DNA from: a virus | DNA: 20,340 nt | Direction: 5' to 3' (one strand) | IMG/VR virus record: IMGVR_UViG_3300017740_000119 | Span: 1-20,340 of that record | Shown: positions 1 to 7,323 of the stretch, in pieces | Position numbering within the stretch: the stretch's first letter is position 1 | Layout: every line of letters begins with the position of its first letter | Position numbers and translations under genes: made by a program | The notes under the pieces: model-generated | What the model was told of the DNA's origin: nothing | Databases searched by the model: none | Seen by the model: the letters and a program-made list of their open reading frames with translations, nothing else

Positions 1-1
1 A

Positions 2-550
2 TGGGAAAGTATGGGATCTGATATGTCTGGATATTCTAAACAAGAAATGATGTTTGCTGCAATGCATCATGATTTAGGTAAATGCGGATTTCCAGGAAAA
101 GGAAGAGAAGTATATCAAGTAGAAACATCAGATTGGCATAGAAAAAATATGGGAAGAATGTATAAGCATAATGAAAATATTCCTTTTACAATGGTACCAG
201 ATCTTTCAATATATTTACTTCAAAAATATCAAGTAGAAATGTCATGGAATGAATTTCAGGCTATTAGAATACATGATGGTATATATGACGATGCTAATAA
301 ACCATATTTTATTGCAAGATCGGCACAAGCTAAACTAAAAACTAATTTACCTTTATTATTACATCATGCAGATCATATGGCATCTCAAATAGAATATGAA
401 AGATGGAGATCACATAAAAATAACTCACCTAATCCGGTTAGTTCTAAAACAAAAGCTACTAAAAAAACTGCTATTAAAAATTTAGCAGAACAAAATCCAG
501 ATATTGACAAATCAATTACCGATATATTTAAAACTTTCGGAGACTCATGA
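2..550 (+). CDS. HD-domain metal-dependent phosphohydrolase, 5' partial
   Basis: Probably hydrolyses a phosphoester or nucleotide; the substrate cannot be told from sequence. The reading frame is open to the left edge (Trp-Glu-Ser precede the first ATG at 11), so the real start, and probably the first metal-binding His, lies outside the window. Counting from the ATG at 11, the HD signature HHDLGK is at residues 19-24, a second His-Asp pair (IHDG) at 87-90, and a third cluster HHADH at 118-122; this spacing fits the helical HD fold. The C-terminus (about 135-160) is Lys/Asn/Ser-rich and probably disordered. The stop overlaps the next start (ATGA at 547-550), so the two are translationally linked. 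HD proteins are known in T4-like phages, but I cannot assign this one to nucleotide metabolism or to signalling-nucleotide breakdown. Confidence 0.72.
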   Translation, partial: WESMGSDMSGYSKQEMMFAAMHHDLGKCGFPGKGREVYQVETSDWHRKNMGRMYKHNENIPFTMVPDLSIYLLQKYQVEMSWNEFQAIRIHDGIYDDANKPYFIARSAQAKLKTNLPLLLHHADHMASQIEYERWRSHKNNSPNPVSSKTKATKKTAIKNLAEQNPDIDKSITDIFKTFGDS

Positions 551-837
551 TTACAATTATTTTTTTCATATTAGTATCAGGTATTGCTGCATATTTTATA
601 TATAAAGCATACACATTAGCTGGTGAATTATCAGATCAAGAAGATTATATAAATGAATTAGAAGATTATTCTCAATATATGTATAATCAAATTGAAGCTT
701 CATATAATCAATTAAAAAGAATTGATAGTAGAGGATCGTTTGAATCTGACGATGAAACTGGAACAGTATTTGAACAATTAAAACAAGTAGTAACAAACTT
801 AAAGAAAGAATTTAATGCCGAGAAAGAAAAAAGCTAG
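547..837 (+). CDS. small single-pass membrane protein with coiled coil
   Basis: A 96-residue protein with one strongly hydrophobic N-terminal segment (residues 2-19, ITIIFFILVSGIAAYFIY), followed by an acidic, Gln/Glu/Lys-rich helix with heptad-like spacing (about 25-95). The expected topology is an N-terminal anchor with a cytoplasmic or periplasmic coiled coil. Function is not recognised. It lacks the lipobox expected of an outer spanin, and its single anchor plus long charged tail is not a typical holin. It starts inside the stop of the HD gene (ATGA) and overlaps the sigma-factor gene by 23 nt, so it belongs to a tightly coupled three-gene cluster. An antisense frame across 596-796 is an AT-rich shadow. 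Confidence 0.7.
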   Translation: MITIIFFILVSGIAAYFIYKAYTLAGELSDQEDYINELEDYSQYMYNQIEASYNQLKRIDSRGSFESDDETGTVFEQLKQVVTNLKKEFNAEKEKS

Positions 838-1516
838 TAATAGATACTGGACTAAAGTAACTGAATATTCAGTAGCTGCTTATAATCGTTGTGATGATCA
901 TCAAATACTAAAAGAAAAGATATATAGACGATTTATTCATCCTGCCTTTATGAAATTATCAGAAAATCTAATTAATAAGATGAAATGTGATTATATTGAT
1001 TCATCTTTTAAAGATCTACAAACTGATTTAGTTACTTATTTAACAATGCGATTAGATAAATTTAATCCATTGGCCGGTAAAGCATATTCATATTATACAA
1101 GAACATCATTTAATTATTTAATTGCTGAAAATCAAAAAGGATATTCAAAGTTAAAGAAAGAGTCTGAACCTATCAATGTTGATGAAGAAAGAAATATACC
1201 AACAGAAATGCATAACATGGAAATGCAAGAACTTTTAAAGTATTTTATGAATGCATATGTTGAATATTGTTATGACAATATAAATAGAATATTTACAAAT
1301 CAGTCTGATATACATGTAGCTGATTCAATATTACATTTATTTGAAAATCGTGAAAATATAGAGCAATATAATAAAAAAGCACTATATGTATTTATACGTG
1401 AGCGTACGGGTCTTCAAACTAATAATATTACTAAGGTAATTAAAGTCTTAAAACAGATATATACAATAAAATTCAAAGAATACGAACAAAATGAATTCGT
1501 TAATTTACCCTTTTAA
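815..1516 (+). CDS. gp55-like late-transcription sigma factor
   Basis: Predicted to redirect host RNA polymerase to phage late promoters, as T4 gp55 does. The N-terminus is basic (MPRKKK). Residues 41-105 look like sigma-70 region 2: IHPAF and LSENLINK helices, then DLQTDLVTYL, LDKFNP, and an aromatic SYYTRTSFNYLI helix (core binding and -10 recognition). At 233 residues it is longer than T4 gp55 (about 185). The extra C-terminal part (about 188-218, with IRERTGL and ITKVIKVLK) looks helix-turn-helix-like. The last residues, QNEFVNLPF, recall a sliding-clamp-binding tail; T4 gp55 also binds its clamp through its C-terminus. The sigma fold rests on pattern resemblance; the HTH and clamp motif are inference. 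It overlaps the preceding gene by 23 nt and sits directly upstream of the structural block it would control. Confidence 0.72.
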   Translation: MPRKKKASNRYWTKVTEYSVAAYNRCDDHQILKEKIYRRFIHPAFMKLSENLINKMKCDYIDSSFKDLQTDLVTYLTMRLDKFNPLAGKAYSYYTRTSFNYLIAENQKGYSKLKKESEPINVDEERNIPTEMHNMEMQELLKYFMNAYVEYCYDNINRIFTNQSDIHVADSILHLFENRENIEQYNKKALYVFIRERTGLQTNNITKVIKVLKQIYTIKFKEYEQNEFVNLPF

Positions 1517-1523
1517 TATTTAT
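1515..1523 (+). promoter_or_regulatory. candidate late promoter motif AATATTTAT (copy 1)
   Basis: An exact AATATTTAT begins in the sigma-factor stop codon and lies 18 nt before the ATG at 1542, with an AAAAGGA ribosome site (1528-1534) between. The same 9-mer, or a one-base variant, occurs in every intergenic gap of 24 nt or more in the structural block. Read on the minus strand it contains TATAAATA, the T4 late promoter core, but all genes point the other way, so its working orientation is unknown. Confidence 0.4.
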
Positions 1524-1541
1524 ATTTAAAAGGATCATATA

Positions 1542-1976
1542 ATGGATATTAAAGAAGAATTATTTAAAGGAGTCAGTTTTTCTGATTTAATGTCAAATGT
1601 TTATCATAATTCTAAAAAGAAAGATAGACAAATAAATCAGTTAATATCACAATTACAGCCGTTAATACGAAATGCATCGGATGCTACTATAATAGTTCCT
1701 TTAATTAAAGAATATTTAGATGTTGCAGTTAAAAATGATGATCATATAGTTAAATTAACTGCTATTACTCAACGTTATATTTCAACTACTCAAACTATTT
1801 CTGGAGAATCATCTTTATTAAGTGAATCTGAAAAGAAAGAATTGTTAGGAATGGCATCAAAAGAATTTGAAGATGAATTAACAGACGAAATAGAAAAAAT
1901 AGAAGAAGAAGATAAAGAACTTCAGGAAAAAATTCAAAAAGCTAAAGATTTAGTATCAGGAGATAATCATGGCTAA
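1542..1976 (+). CDS. helical virion-module protein of unknown function
   Basis: A 144-residue protein I cannot name. It has a soluble N-terminal helical region (about 1-90, with SFSDLMSNVYHNSKKKDRQI and LIKEYLDVAVKNDDHIVKL) and a very acidic coiled-coil C-terminus (about 98-136, many Glu/Lys, e.g. EIEKIEEEDKELQEKI). There is no signal peptide or membrane segment. It starts after a good AAAAGGA site (1528-1534, 7 nt spacing), and its stop overlaps the ATG of the gp5-like gene by 8 nt, so it is co-translated with a baseplate gene. The position suggests a small baseplate or assembly (chaperone-like) protein, which is inference from context. No catalytic motif was seen. Confidence 0.7.
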   Translation: MDIKEELFKGVSFSDLMSNVYHNSKKKDRQINQLISQLQPLIRNASDATIIVPLIKEYLDVAVKNDDHIVKLTAITQRYISTTQTISGESSLLSESEKKELLGMASKEFEDELTDEIEKIEEEDKELQEKIQKAKDLVSGDNHG

Positions 1977-2976
1977 TCCGTTTAGAGTTACATTTGAAAT
2001 TGCAGAAGTCATAGACGTTGAACAAATTCGCACAGGTGAAAATCAAGAAAATTTATATTCTGTATCTGCAGAAATATATAATACTAGTACTGTACAACAT
2101 GACGTTCAAGTAAGACCAGCTTCGATTAACATGCAAACGCCTCCTACGGTAGGAGAAATAATTTTAATATTTAATGGACCAAATCAATATAGTGGACGTA
2201 ATAATGTAGAATTACAATGGTATTATTTATGTACATTACCAATACAATCCTCTATATATAAAAATGTTCTACCTAGTACAGATAAGTCAAATGTAAACGA
2301 AAATGTATTACCAACAAAAACAATAAATCCATTACAAGCATTTTCTGGAGATACATTAATTCAAGGAAGATTTGGAAATTCTATACGATTAGGAAGTTCA
2401 GCAATACAAAAAGATGTATCTCAAACTTCTATTATGCCTAGTTGGTTTGGAAATAATTCTACTAATAAATTAAATTCTGATCCCATTATTATTCTATCAA
2501 ATACATCTAAACATTCTAGTAATAATCAAGATCCATATGGACGAAAGTATTCTATAGAAAATATTGATACAGATGCATCATCATTATATCTAACTACAAC
2601 ACAACAAATAAACAATTTATCATTAAATAAAAATACAAATAAATCAGGTGGATATTTAAATTTTAACCAATCACAATTAATTGGCACAGCTGATAGAATA
2701 TTATTAAGTTCAAAAACAAATAATATAATATTAGATTCTTCAAATCGAATAAGTTTAAATGCAGACGAAATATTATTAGGATCTGAAGATGCTGCAGAAC
2801 CAATGGTGCATGGAAAAGAATTAATTGAAATATTAACATTAATAATGAATTCAATTCAAGCCGGAATGTTTGGTAGTGGAGGAATATATTCACTTCCAGC
2901 AGATAATACATCAATTGATGGAGCTAGAAAAAAATTATCAAAATTAATAAGTACAAAATACTTTATGAAAAAATAA
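1969..2976 (+). CDS. baseplate hub/spike protein, gp5-like candidate
   Basis: A 335-residue beta-rich protein. Residues about 1-100 resemble an OB-fold-like N-terminal domain (a VGEIILIFNG strand and a YYLCTLP segment). Residues 127-140 hold FSGDTLIQGRFGNSI, a signature I associate with gp5-type spike/hub proteins of marine myoviruses, followed by PIIILSN. Residues about 235-275 are short alternating strands (RILLSS, NIILDSS, RISLNAD, EILLGS) that would suit a trimeric beta-helix needle. Unlike T4 gp5 there is no recognisable lysozyme domain. The C-terminus ends in a helix and basic tail. The start is fixed by AGGAGA at 1958-1963, 5 nt before the ATG. Being next to gp25 and gp6 supports a baseplate role. 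The exact gp5 assignment is moderate; another OB-fold baseplate protein is possible. Confidence 0.62.
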   Translation: MANPFRVTFEIAEVIDVEQIRTGENQENLYSVSAEIYNTSTVQHDVQVRPASINMQTPPTVGEIILIFNGPNQYSGRNNVELQWYYLCTLPIQSSIYKNVLPSTDKSNVNENVLPTKTINPLQAFSGDTLIQGRFGNSIRLGSSAIQKDVSQTSIMPSWFGNNSTNKLNSDPIIILSNTSKHSSNNQDPYGRKYSIENIDTDASSLYLTTTQQINNLSLNKNTNKSGGYLNFNQSQLIGTADRILLSSKTNNIILDSSNRISLNADEILLGSEDAAEPMVHGKELIEILTLIMNSIQAGMFGSGGIYSLPADNTSIDGARKKLSKLISTKYFMKK

Positions 2977-2991
2977 AAGAAAGTTATAATT

Positions 2992-3828
2992 ATGCCAGTA
3001 ACATTCCCGTTAAATAAAATACCTGAAATACCTCCTAGATTAACTTCATTTGCAGTTGATGTAATAGTAGAACAACTTAATAAGATAATCAAAAGATTAT
3101 TAGAATTAGTTGCTGAATCAACTAAATTACCAGATGATGTAAGTTGTGATGACACAAGAATTGGCGATTTAATAAATGGTGTAAATGATGTAATGGAATT
3201 AATTAAAAAATTACAAGAAATTATTCCAAAAATTCAAGAAATGATTAATTTATTCAAAACATTATCTGATATTGCTACAACTGTAAAATCTACTTTATAT
3301 TTAGTACCAGTTGTAGGACAAGCAATTGCTGGAGCAGATTTAAGTATGGTACAAACAATGACAATAGAAAATGCAAAAAAATCTTTAGAACAATTACAAA
3401 CAATTCCATCTAGATTGAATATTGGAATTGATTTAGCAGTTCAAGAATTAACAAAAGTAGCTAATCGATTAGCACAAGCTTGTAGCGGAACAGACAATAT
3501 TAATACCGATATTCTTACAGTACCAGATGAAGTAAAAAAATCAATTGATGATTTTAATCAAGATAATAATTTTTATAATGACCAATTGGATACTGAATTT
3601 TATCAATTACAAAATGTATCTATAGATGATTTAGATCAGAGAGCAGATTCAATACGTGAATTAATTGATCAACAACGTGATTTATTAACCTCATTACAAG
3701 AGGCACCGTCAAAAGTTTTATCTGGTGCTGGTCCACCTAATAATGATATTGGTAAATCTGGAGATTATTATGTAGATATATCTTCGAATCAAGTTTATGG
3801 TCCAAAATTGAATACAGGATGGTCGTAA
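2992..3828 (+). CDS. helical tail/fibre-like structural protein with DYY-YGPK C-terminus
   Basis: A 278-residue protein, mostly amphipathic helix from 20 to 165 (VIVEQLNKIIKRLLELV, LIKKLQEIIPKIQEMINLF), with a hydrophobic patch at 101-115 (TLYLVPVVGQAIAGA). A second acidic helical region spans 180-240. The C-terminus (245-278) has GAGPPNNDIGKSGDYYVD and NQVYGPK. This G-D-Y-Y-x-D ... x-Y-G-P-K pattern is common in phage fibre and collar-type proteins and probably forms a small beta element at a fibre tip or attachment point. Only a weak purine-rich site (AAAGAAAG) precedes the ATG. Lying between the spike-like gene and gp25, it is most likely a virion or baseplate component. The specific role is unknown. 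Confidence 0.68.
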   Translation: MPVTFPLNKIPEIPPRLTSFAVDVIVEQLNKIIKRLLELVAESTKLPDDVSCDDTRIGDLINGVNDVMELIKKLQEIIPKIQEMINLFKTLSDIATTVKSTLYLVPVVGQAIAGADLSMVQTMTIENAKKSLEQLQTIPSRLNIGIDLAVQELTKVANRLAQACSGTDNINTDILTVPDEVKKSIDDFNQDNNFYNDQLDTEFYQLQNVSIDDLDQRADSIRELIDQQRDLLTSLQEAPSKVLSGAGPPNNDIGKSGDYYVDISSNQVYGPKLNTGWS

Positions 3829-3840
3829 ATTTATATGTTT

Positions 3841-3849
3841 AATATTTAT
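3841..3849 (+). promoter_or_regulatory. candidate late promoter motif AATATTTAT (copy 2)
   Basis: Exact AATATTTAT in the 38-nt gap between the fibre-like gene and the 158-residue protein, 17 nt before the ATG at 3867. The following bases ATAATAAAAAGAAA are purine-rich and could include a weak ribosome site. On the minus strand the site reads TATAAATA. Spacing to the start is almost the same as in copy 1. Confidence 0.4.
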
Positions 3850-3866
3850 AATAAAAAGAAATAACC

Positions 3867-4343
3867 ATGAAACAAGAAAAATTTATTAATGTACTAAAAA
3901 AAGTTATAAATGAAGAAGTTAGATCTGTTATTAAACAAGAACTAACTGAAATATTAAAATCAGGATTACAATCAACAGTTAATGAATTACAAGAAACAAA
4001 ACAAGAAGTAATTAAACATCCAATTGAAAAAACAATTTCAAATAATAATCTAAAATTTAAAAAAAATAAATTTTCTGATATATTAAATGAAACTAACAAA
4101 TTGACTGAAACAAAATCTTCAAGTGATTATGCTTCTTTAATGTCAGAAGATATTGTAATGACTTCGAAAGATGCACAAGGATTTAATTTTAATAGACAAT
4201 CAGTATCTAACTCTACTATTAATGATCCAGAAACAGGTAAAACAATGAAAGTTGATCCTGTTGTTGCAAAGGCAATGACTCGAGACTATTCTGCTTTAAT
4301 GAAGGCAATCGATAAGAAAAAAGGAAATGGCGTACCAGCTTGA
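3867..4343 (+). CDS. small coiled-coil protein preceding gp25, function unknown
   Basis: A 158-residue hydrophilic protein. Residues 1-55 form a charged amphipathic helix (FINVLKKVINEEVRSVIKQEL) with coiled-coil character. The middle and C-terminus are low in hydrophobics, and YASLM at 91-95 is echoed by YSALM at 143-147, perhaps a short peptide repeat. A basic stretch (KFKKNKFSDILNE) lies at 59-71. No enzyme motif, signal peptide or membrane segment was seen. The gene overlaps gp25 by 17 nt, so expression of the two is coupled. Position suggests a virion or assembly accessory protein. It contains two I/L-x-E sites like those cut by T4-type prohead protease, but these are too common to be evidence alone. 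Confidence 0.66.
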   Translation: MKQEKFINVLKKVINEEVRSVIKQELTEILKSGLQSTVNELQETKQEVIKHPIEKTISNNNLKFKKNKFSDILNETNKLTETKSSSDYASLMSEDIVMTSKDAQGFNFNRQSVSNSTINDPETGKTMKVDPVVAKAMTRDYSALMKAIDKKKGNGVPA

Positions 4344-4761
4344 AAATAAAGAAATATTAATTGACTCTGATATAGTTATTGGATTAAAATTTCCATTTAA
4401 TGGAAGAAAAGTATTTAATCCTACATTTACTACATTAGAACAAGCAAATAGTAATATTAAAAATTTACTATTAACTGGACGTGGTGAACGTTATTTATTA
4501 CATCAATTTGGAACATCATTAAAATATCTTTTATTTGAACAACAAACAGATGAATTAAAAATTGCAATTGATGCAGAAATTAGATCAGCCGTTAATAGAT
4601 GGTTAACATATATTGATATAAGTAATATAACTTGTGATTTTAATACGCCACAAGAATCATCAATACGTATAACTATATCATATACAGTTTCCAATATTGG
4701 AGCAGAACAGTCATTAACAATTTCAGCACAAGATGCTAATACTATAACAATTGAATCTTAA
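4327..4761 (+). CDS. 25: baseplate wedge subunit gp25 (GPW/gp25 family)
   Basis: A structural subunit of the baseplate wedge that helps nucleate the tail sheath and is conserved across contractile tails. At 144 residues it is close to T4 gp25 (132). The family hallmark is clear at 51-71: GRGERYLLHQFGTSLKYLLFE, matching the usual G-E-R ... x-F-G-s-x-L-x-x-L-L-F-E core, followed by the I-x-x-x-I-x-x-A-V-x-R-W helix (77-93) and beta strands (IRITISYTV, SLTISAQ). The start overlaps the preceding gene by 17 nt. AAGGA lies only 2-3 nt before the ATG, unusually close, so translation may rely on coupling. It is followed by gp6, the usual partner in the wedge. Confidence 0.92.
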   Translation: MAYQLENKEILIDSDIVIGLKFPFNGRKVFNPTFTTLEQANSNIKNLLLTGRGERYLLHQFGTSLKYLLFEQQTDELKIAIDAEIRSAVNRWLTYIDISNITCDFNTPQESSIRITISYTVSNIGAEQSLTISAQDANTITIES

Positions 4762-4774
4762 AGGAAACTAAATA

Positions 4775-6655
4775 ATGAATGTAGTAAAAGACGTAAAATA
4801 TTTAAATAAAGATTTTAATCAGTTTAGAAAAAACTTAATAGAATTTACAAAGCAATATTTTCCTGATCAATATACTGATTTTAATGAATCTTCTCCTGGA
4901 ATGATATTTTTAGAATTAGCTTCATATGTTGGAGATGTGTTATCATTTTATACTGATACAAATTTAAAAGAATCAATATTAAATCAAGCTCAAGAACGTG
5001 GAAATATTATAAACTTGGCAAATATGTTAGGATATAAACCATTAAGTTCTGTTTCATCGCATGTTAATTTAAATATATTTCAATTGATACCTGCAAAAGG
5101 TTCAGGTGCATCTAATCAGCCAAATTATGATTTTGCATTGTCAATAGCTCCTGGTATGAGAGTTAAACAAGAAAATGGCTCAGCTGAGTTTAGAACTTTA
5201 GACGTAGTAGATTTTAATTTATCGTCATCTTTTAGTCCTACAGAAGTTACAATATATGAAATTGATTCAACTACAAATGAACCGGTATATTATTTATTAA
5301 AAAAACAAGTTCAAGCTGCGTCTGGAACTATTAAATCTAAGAATTTTACGTTTGAATCTGCAAAACAATATGATAAAATAGTTTTACCAAATGAAAATAT
5401 AATAGAAATACTTTCTGTTAAAGAGTCTGATGGAGATGTATGGACAGAAGTTCCATATTTAGCACAAGACACTATATTTGAAGAAGTATTAAATGTAAAA
5501 GACAATGACCCAGATACATATCATTTTCGTGATTCGTCTCCATATCTTTTAAAAATGAAAAAAGTAGCTAAAAGATTTGTATCAAGATTAAGATCAGACG
5601 GAAAAATAGAATTACAATTTGGAGCAGGCGTAAGCAGTAATAATGATGAAGAAATTATTCCTAATCCAGCTAATGTAGGAAATGGAATAGAACAATTAAG
5701 AAAAAATGTAAATGTAGACATAGATCCTTCAAATTTTTTATATACGAAAGCATATGGAGAAGCTCCCTCAAATACTACATTAACTATTACATATACTATA
5801 GGAAATGGTATATCAGATAATATTGAAAGTAATACAATTAAAAAAATTGATTTTATTGAATTTAATGACGATCCAAATTCAACAGCTTCACAATCATTAA
5901 TGAACTTTGTTAAGTCAAGTGTTACTATTAATAATGACACTCCAGCTCGTGGAGGTAAGTCTGCAGATTCAATACAAGATATAAAAAATAATGCAGCTGC
6001 AAATTTTGCAACTCAAAATAGAGTAGTAACAAAACAAGATTATATAGTTAGGTCATATTCAATGCCGGCAAAATTTGGAAGCGTTGCAAAATCATACATA
6101 GTACCAGACGATCAAATAACACAAAATGATTTAGAAGATACAAGAATACCTAATCCATTGGCAATGAATTTATATGTGTTAGGATATAATGAATTAAAAC
6201 AATTAACAACATTGAATACTGCTATTAAAAATAATTTAAAAACATATTTAGACTATTATAGAATTTTAACAGATGCTATTAATATTAAAGATTCATTTAT
6301 TATTAATTTTGGAATTGATTTCGAAATAACAATTCTTCCAAATTATAATTCTAATGAAGTTTTACTAATTGCAATTGACATATTGCAAAAATATTTTGAA
6401 ATAGATAAATGGCAAATTAATCAACCTATAATAAAGTCAGAAGTAATGAATACATTAGCTAATACAGATGGTGTTCAGAGTGTTGTAGGATTAAAATTTA
6501 ATAATTTATATGATTCAAATCAAAATTATTCTGGTAATGTTTATGATTTAGAAACTGCAACAAGACAAGGTATTATTTATCCTAGTTTAGATCCTAGTAT
6601 ATTTGAACTTAAATTTCCTAAAAAAGATATTAAAGGAAAAGTAACAACATATTAA
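4775..6655 (+). CDS. 6: baseplate wedge subunit gp6
   Basis: A large wedge protein that forms the ring of the baseplate inner part; it is related to the baseplate J family. At 626 residues it is close to T4 gp6 (660). The N-terminus carries the family signature: KYLNKDFNQFRKNLIEF, then YTDFNESSPGM (about 37-47) and ASYVGDVLSFYTD (about 53-65). A second conserved block near 413-445 has NRVVTKQDYIVRSYSMP and FGSVAKSYIVP, typical of the J-like domain. The C-terminal third (about 490-600) has the helix-strand pattern of the family's terminal domain. A good AAAGGAAA site lies at 4760-4767, 7 nt before the ATG. It follows gp25 after 13 nt, and the two products contact each other in the T4 wedge. 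Long antisense frames inside this gene are shadows. Confidence 0.93.
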   Translation: MNVVKDVKYLNKDFNQFRKNLIEFTKQYFPDQYTDFNESSPGMIFLELASYVGDVLSFYTDTNLKESILNQAQERGNIINLANMLGYKPLSSVSSHVNLNIFQLIPAKGSGASNQPNYDFALSIAPGMRVKQENGSAEFRTLDVVDFNLSSSFSPTEVTIYEIDSTTNEPVYYLLKKQVQAASGTIKSKNFTFESAKQYDKIVLPNENIIEILSVKESDGDVWTEVPYLAQDTIFEEVLNVKDNDPDTYHFRDSSPYLLKMKKVAKRFVSRLRSDGKIELQFGAGVSSNNDEEIIPNPANVGNGIEQLRKNVNVDIDPSNFLYTKAYGEAPSNTTLTITYTIGNGISDNIESNTIKKIDFIEFNDDPNSTASQSLMNFVKSSVTINNDTPARGGKSADSIQDIKNNAAANFATQNRVVTKQDYIVRSYSMPAKFGSVAKSYIVPDDQITQNDLEDTRIPNPLAMNLYVLGYNELKQLTTLNTAIKNNLKTYLDYYRILTDAINIKDSFIINFGIDFEITILPNYNSNEVLLIAIDILQKYFEIDKWQINQPIIKSEVMNTLANTDGVQSVVGLKFNNLYDSNQNYSGNVYDLETATRQGIIYPSLDPSIFELKFPKKDIKGKVTTY

Positions 6656-6661
6656 CATGAA

Positions 6662-6670
6662 AATATTTAT
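6662..6670 (+). promoter_or_regulatory. candidate late promoter motif AATATTTAT (copy 3)
   Basis: Exact AATATTTAT in the 24-nt gap after gp6. Only 9 nt separate it from the ATG at 6680, and no ribosome site fits between. If it is a promoter on the + strand, the message would be leaderless or nearly so. The minus strand reads TATAAATA here as well. Confidence 0.35.
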
Positions 6671-6679
6671 ATAAAAATT

Positions 6680-7309
6680 ATGGCACTAACATTATCAACA
6701 TCGGGAATAACTAATTCAGAAACAATTCAAGCTGCTCATATATCACAATCAATTGATGCATTGAAAGGAACTCATGCATATAATTTAACCCCATCTGGAT
6801 CATTTACATTTACAGGAAATACTGTTTTTAATGGTGATGTATCAGGAAATAGATCAAAAATAATTAGCGAAGTAGTTGGATCTGATAATACAGTAACTGT
6901 AAATGTAAATGATGGATCAACTTCCGTATATGTTTTATCAGCAACTGCAGATGGAAATCTGGGGTCAAATGGAATTTCATATCAATTACCTAGACCAGCT
7001 GGTGTTACTCCCGGAATTACGTATAGGATTATGATTGGACAAATAGGAAGTAGTGCTACAAGTCCCGCTGCATTAGCTAGACCATTTTCAATTATAATTG
7101 AAGCAAGTGCTCAAGCATTATTAGGAAGTATTGTCGGTATTAGTAGCACAGCTAATACTGTGTTACAACGAAGTAATGGCCCAGTTGTTTCATTAACAGT
7201 TGCTTCAGGTAGATTAAACACCGGAGATTCTTTTGATTTATTTTGTGACGGAACATATTGGTATGTAACAGGCTTTATAAATAGTCCTAGTGTAACATAT
7301 CAAACTTAA
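6680..7309 (+). CDS. small beta-rich tail fibre/decoration-type protein
   Basis: A 209-residue protein rich in Ser, Thr, Gly and Val with predicted beta strands throughout. The N-terminus (about 18-50) has AAHISQSIDALKGTHAYN then SGSFTFTGNTVFNGDVSGN; this S-Q-S-I-D-A-L-x-G and F-T-L/F-T-G pattern recurs in virion proteins of uncultured marine myoviruses. The C-terminal half ends with GDSFDLFCDGTYWYVTGFI (about 181-199), a typical terminal motif of capsid- or tail-decorating beta proteins. There is no catalytic motif. No Shine-Dalgarno site is visible; only the AATATTTAT motif precedes the start. Being next to gp6 and the DNRLRE protein suggests a peripheral tail or fibre role. The specific role is unknown. 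Confidence 0.66.
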   Translation: MALTLSTSGITNSETIQAAHISQSIDALKGTHAYNLTPSGSFTFTGNTVFNGDVSGNRSKIISEVVGSDNTVTVNVNDGSTSVYVLSATADGNLGSNGISYQLPRPAGVTPGITYRIMIGQIGSSATSPAALARPFSIIIEASAQALLGSIVGISSTANTVLQRSNGPVVSLTVASGRLNTGDSFDLFCDGTYWYVTGFINSPSVTYQT

Positions 7310-7323
7310 TAGAAAAATAAAAA

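Noticed and set aside
547-837. Holin or spanin assignment for the small membrane protein
   Set aside because: Single anchor with a long acidic coiled coil, no lipobox, no endolysin neighbour; the evidence is too thin for a lysis role.
2856-3155. 99-codon minus-strand frame across the gp5-like/fibre gene junction
   Set aside because: It spans two real genes in antisense and has no ribosome site or recognisable domain.
5521-5940. 139-codon open frame on the minus strand inside gp6
   Set aside because: It lies fully antisense to a confidently identified gene; its product is hydrophobic low-complexity sequence typical of reversed AT-rich codons, and no start context was seen.
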